Shown here in pieces: positions 61,853 to 64,000 of a stretch of DNA of 64,000 bases (within the stretch, counting starts at the first letter, position 1; each line of letters opens with the position of its first letter). The DNA lies in contig NZ_AP023176.1 in assembly GCF_013426895.1 (NCBI RefSeq), forward strand, positions 744,001 through 808,000, given 5' to 3'. The notes beneath the pieces are model-generated. The model saw nothing but the letters and a program-made list of their open reading frames with translations, did not search any database and was not told where the DNA came from. A program made the translations under genes and the position numbers. This DNA comes from Paraburkholderia largidicola. GTDB taxonomy: Bacteria; Pseudomonadota; Gammaproteobacteria; Burkholderiales; Burkholderiaceae.

Positions 61853-61963
61853 GCCTTTCTCGATCGAGCCGCTTTCCGATACTGCCGATGCGCTGGGCGG
61901 CAAGCACGGCTCATCACGTTTCTGCCGCCCGGTTCCCGCATCGGTGCTTTCAATTGCTATGCG

Positions 61964-62731
61964 TCACTCCGCATAGCCGGGATTCTTCCGGTCGAGCCGC
62001 CGCAGCAGTCCCGGCCACACGAGCTGTCCGGCGCTCGCGCCGCGCGTCGCGGCCGTCACCTGATTGCGGATGCCGTCGAGGATCGGCTGCGCGATCGGCA
62101 GGAGCTTGTCGCCGCCTGCCTGCGCGCGGACCTGGATCATGCAGGACGCCTCGAAGAAGTACATCGCGACGAACGCATCGGCAGGCGTCGCGCCGACCGT
62201 CAGCAGACCGTGATTGCGCAGCATCAGATAAGCGTTGCTGCCGAGATCGCGCACGAGCCGGGGCTTTTCTTCCTCGTTGAGCGCGATGCCCTCGTAGTCG
62301 TGATAGCCGAGCGACGCGAGCACCACCAGCGATTGCTGCGACAGCGGCAGCAAGCCCGCTTCCTGTGCCGACACCGCGACGCCGTTGACCGAATGCGTGT
62401 GCATCACGCACAGCGCGTCTTCGCGCGCCGCGTGCACGGCGCTGTGGATGTTGAAGCCGGCGGGATTCACGTCATACGGCGAATCGGAGACCTTGTGGCC
62501 GTGCAGATCGATCTTGACCAGCGACGACGCAGTGATCTCGTCGAACATCATCCCATACGGGTTGATGAGGAAATGATGCTCGGGGCCGGGCACGCGTGCC
62601 GAGATATGCGTGAACACGAGATCGTCCCAGCCGAACAGCGCGACCAGGCGGTAGGCCGCCGCAAGATTGACTCGTGCTTCCCACTCGGCGGGGGACACTG
62701 CGTGCTTCAGGCTGACATCGGGTGAGCTCAC
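61964..62731 (-). CDS. Class II aldolase/adducin family protein
   Basis: 255 residues. The metal site is CVMHTHSVNGVAVS plus the late LRNHGLLTVG; FTHISARVPGPEHHFLINPY is the N-terminal family block. Family members split sugar phosphates or decarboxylate/cleave 2-oxo acids with zinc. It lies 111 bases upstream of the ketopantoate-reductase-like gene on the same strand, suggesting a shared pathway. The substrate is unknown. Confidence 0.87.
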   Translation of the reverse strand: MSSPDVSLKHAVSPAEWEARVNLAAAYRLVALFGWDDLVFTHISARVPGPEHHFLINPYGMMFDEITASSLVKIDLHGHKVSDSPYDVNPAGFNIHSAVHAAREDALCVMHTHSVNGVAVSAQEAGLLPLSQQSLVVLASLGYHDYEGIALNEEEKPRLVRDLGSNAYLMLRNHGLLTVGATPADAFVAMYFFEASCMIQVRAQAGGDKLLPIAQPILDGIRNQVTAATRGASAGQLVWPGLLRRLDRKNPGYAE

Positions 62732-62865
62732 GGCGAGACTCCTTAATCAATGGTTCATATGTCTGAAAACAGCGCGTTCGGCTGCGCTGGCGGCCAATGC
62801 CGTGAACGCATGATGTCGGCAATCCCGCGTAAAATCTGTCGCATAGCCGACACGTCGAGAAGTAC

Positions 62866-63570
62866 ATGGATTCCAGGCTGCTTCACTATCGTCCTCAACT
62901 CGAATCGACGCCCTGGTTTCGTGGCCTGCCCGTCGAACTGCAGGACTATCTGATGAGCCACGCCACGCTGCTGCGGCTCGAAAAAGGGCAACTGCTGTAC
63001 CGGTACGGCGATCCCTCTTACGGCCTGTATGCGGTGCTCGAAGGCGGGCTGTCCATCGGCACGGTCGGCATCGACGGCAAGGAATCCCTGCTCGCGGTGC
63101 TCGGCCCGACTGCATGGGTCGGCGAAATCTCGATGTTCGACGGCTTGCCGCGCCCGCACGATGCGATCGCCGTCAGCCGCGCGCTGTTCATGCATGTACC
63201 CGAAGCCGCACTGCAAAACCTGCTCGACGCCACACCGCGCTACTGGCGCGATTTTGCGCTCCTGATGGCACAGCGCCTGCGGCTGTCGTTCAAGAGCACC
63301 GAATCGCTGGCGCTGCAGCCTGCCGCGCAACGTATCGCCAGCCGCCTGCTGCTGATCGCCGAAGGCTATGACGGCCTGAACGCGGTGCAGAGCAAGATCC
63401 GGCTTTCGCAGGACAGCCTTGCATCGATGGTGTCACTGTCGCGGCAAACTACCAACCAGCTGCTCAAGAGCCTCGAAAGCCAGCAGATCATCAGCCTGAA
63501 ATTCGGCGAAATTCAGATTATCGATATCGACCGGCTGCGAGCGGCCAGCGTCGGCGCGTCGAGACCGTAG
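62866..63570 (+). CDS. Second Crp/Fnr-family regulator
   Basis: 234 residues. Sensor domain with LEKGQLLYRYGDPSYGLYAV and LAVLGPTAWVGEISMFDGLP; the HTH is LSQDSLASMVSLSRQTTNQL. It has no cysteine cluster. It is divergent from the aldolase gene and shares only modest similarity with the 60086 regulator, so it is not a recent duplicate. It may control the aldolase-reductase set or the acyl-CoA ligase downstream. Confidence 0.88.
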   Translation: MDSRLLHYRPQLESTPWFRGLPVELQDYLMSHATLLRLEKGQLLYRYGDPSYGLYAVLEGGLSIGTVGIDGKESLLAVLGPTAWVGEISMFDGLPRPHDAIAVSRALFMHVPEAALQNLLDATPRYWRDFALLMAQRLRLSFKSTESLALQPAAQRIASRLLLIAEGYDGLNAVQSKIRLSQDSLASMVSLSRQTTNQLLKSLESQQIISLKFGEIQIIDIDRLRAASVGASRP

Positions 63571-63655
63571 GCTCTTCGTAAGTAATCAGGCCTTTTTCTA
63601 CCGCTTTCCTGCATTCCCTCCAGACGCAGTGTGCCCCCGCGGCTGCCGTCTGGGA

Positions 63656-63673
63656 CTCCCCTGTTCAGGGGAT
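63656..63673. promoter_or_regulatory. CTCCCCT-N5-GGGGAT element, copy 2
   Basis: CTCCCCTGTTCAGGGGAT, 115 bases before the acyl-CoA ligase start. Its core arms TCCCCTG/CAGGGGA are perfect. It resembles copy 1 at 54772. The remaining 217-base gap shows no gene. Confidence 0.45.
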
Positions 63674-63787
63674 ATTGCATCCCTCCGAACAAACCGATGA
63701 TGGTCTCACTCGCGATGCACCGTGCGCGGCAGGCCTCGATGGACCTGTGCGCGCCCGACCCATCGCCGGACTTGTGAGGAGACAACG

Positions 63788-64000
63788 ATGCAGGACGCCG
63801 GGCACGATTCGACGCCATCCCCCTACGCCTATCCGCTGCTGATCAAACAGTTGCTGCACACGACGTTTGTTCAGGCGCCGGACCAGGAAATCGTCTACCG
63901 CGACCAGTTGCGGATGACCTACACGACGCTGCGCGAGCGCATCGCGCGGCTGGCGAACGGCCTGCACGATCTGGGCGTGCGCTACGGCAAGACGGTCGCC
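63788..64000 (+). CDS. AMP-dependent acyl-CoA synthetase/ligase (partial, N-terminus)
   Basis: First 71 codons only; the frame runs off the right window edge. YAYPLLIKQLLHTTFVQAPD then QEIVYRDQLRMTYTTLRERI and RLANGLHDLGVRYGKTVA match the start of long- and medium-chain fatty acyl-CoA ligases of the ANL superfamily. GAGGAG lies upstream of the ATG. The active-site motifs lie beyond the window, so the substrate cannot be judged. Confidence 0.82.
   Translation, partial: MQDAGHDSTPSPYAYPLLIKQLLHTTFVQAPDQEIVYRDQLRMTYTTLRERIARLANGLHDLGVRYGKTVA

Overview
The window is GC-rich, densely packed DNA of a Burkholderiales-type beta-proteobacterium, most like Paraburkholderia, Burkholderia or Caballeronia. 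The evidence is third-position GC bias, long antisense open frames, a Burkholderia-type porin, many LysR regulators and several ABC uptake systems for small nitrogen compounds. It reads as a catabolic accessory region of a secondary chromosome or large replicon. I see no rRNA, tRNA, CRISPR array or transposase.

Layout. (1) 1-4292: a minus-strand set for 5-oxoproline-type compounds (5-oxoprolinase cut by the window edge, an MFS carrier, a YcsI/DUF1445 hydro-lyase-like protein) facing a LysR regulator. (2) 4342-12861: an amide/urea-type operon with a five-gene ABC importer, a formamidase/acetamidase, a cytoplasmic AmiC-like sensor, an ANTAR antiterminator and an SDR. Its leader has a sigma70 promoter, two hexaloop hairpins with A at loop position 1 and G at position 4, and a strong terminator sharing its 5' arm with the second hairpin. 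This is the architecture expected for ANTAR antitermination, and the operon encodes its own sensor and antiterminator. (3) 12877-21003: a MarR regulator, a second AmiC-like protein and a second, paralogous operon (amidase plus five-gene importer) whose promoter abuts a 28-bp near-perfect palindrome. (4) 21000-25579: a FadR/GntR regulator divergent from an enoyl-CoA hydratase, an MFS carrier and an aldehyde dehydrogenase. (5) 25822-27744: a divergent N-formylglutamate amidohydrolase paralogue and a LysR regulator.

(6) 27757-46759 is the most unusual region. A BetI-like TetR regulator faces an operon of PruA, a polyamine-type ABC importer, PutA, a cupin and HutG. An opposing operon carries a DAO-family FAD oxidoreductase, HutD, EtfB and EtfA, and it is followed by ETF-quinone oxidoreductase and a LysR regulator. 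PutA has an intact proline dehydrogenase domain but has lost the catalytic Cys, Glu and Asn of its aldehyde dehydrogenase domain, and PruA in the same operon has all three. The genes together suggest import of a proline-like, perhaps N-methylated, compound, ETF-linked oxidation to proline, then conversion to glutamate by two separate proteins. The substrate is inferred, not shown.

(7) 46760-58680: a FixJ-like response regulator, a lone receiver protein, a YtcA/HlyD/FUSC/outer-membrane-factor efflux operon, a frameshifted winged-helix regulator, a small potassium channel, a relic of a histidine kinase, an intact soluble histidine kinase and a second FUSC protein. Four copies of a 14-bp motif beginning ATTACATGA occur in this region. 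(8) 58681-64000: a porin, two Crp/Fnr regulators, a ketopantoate-reductase-like protein, a class II aldolase and the start of an acyl-CoA ligase cut by the window end.
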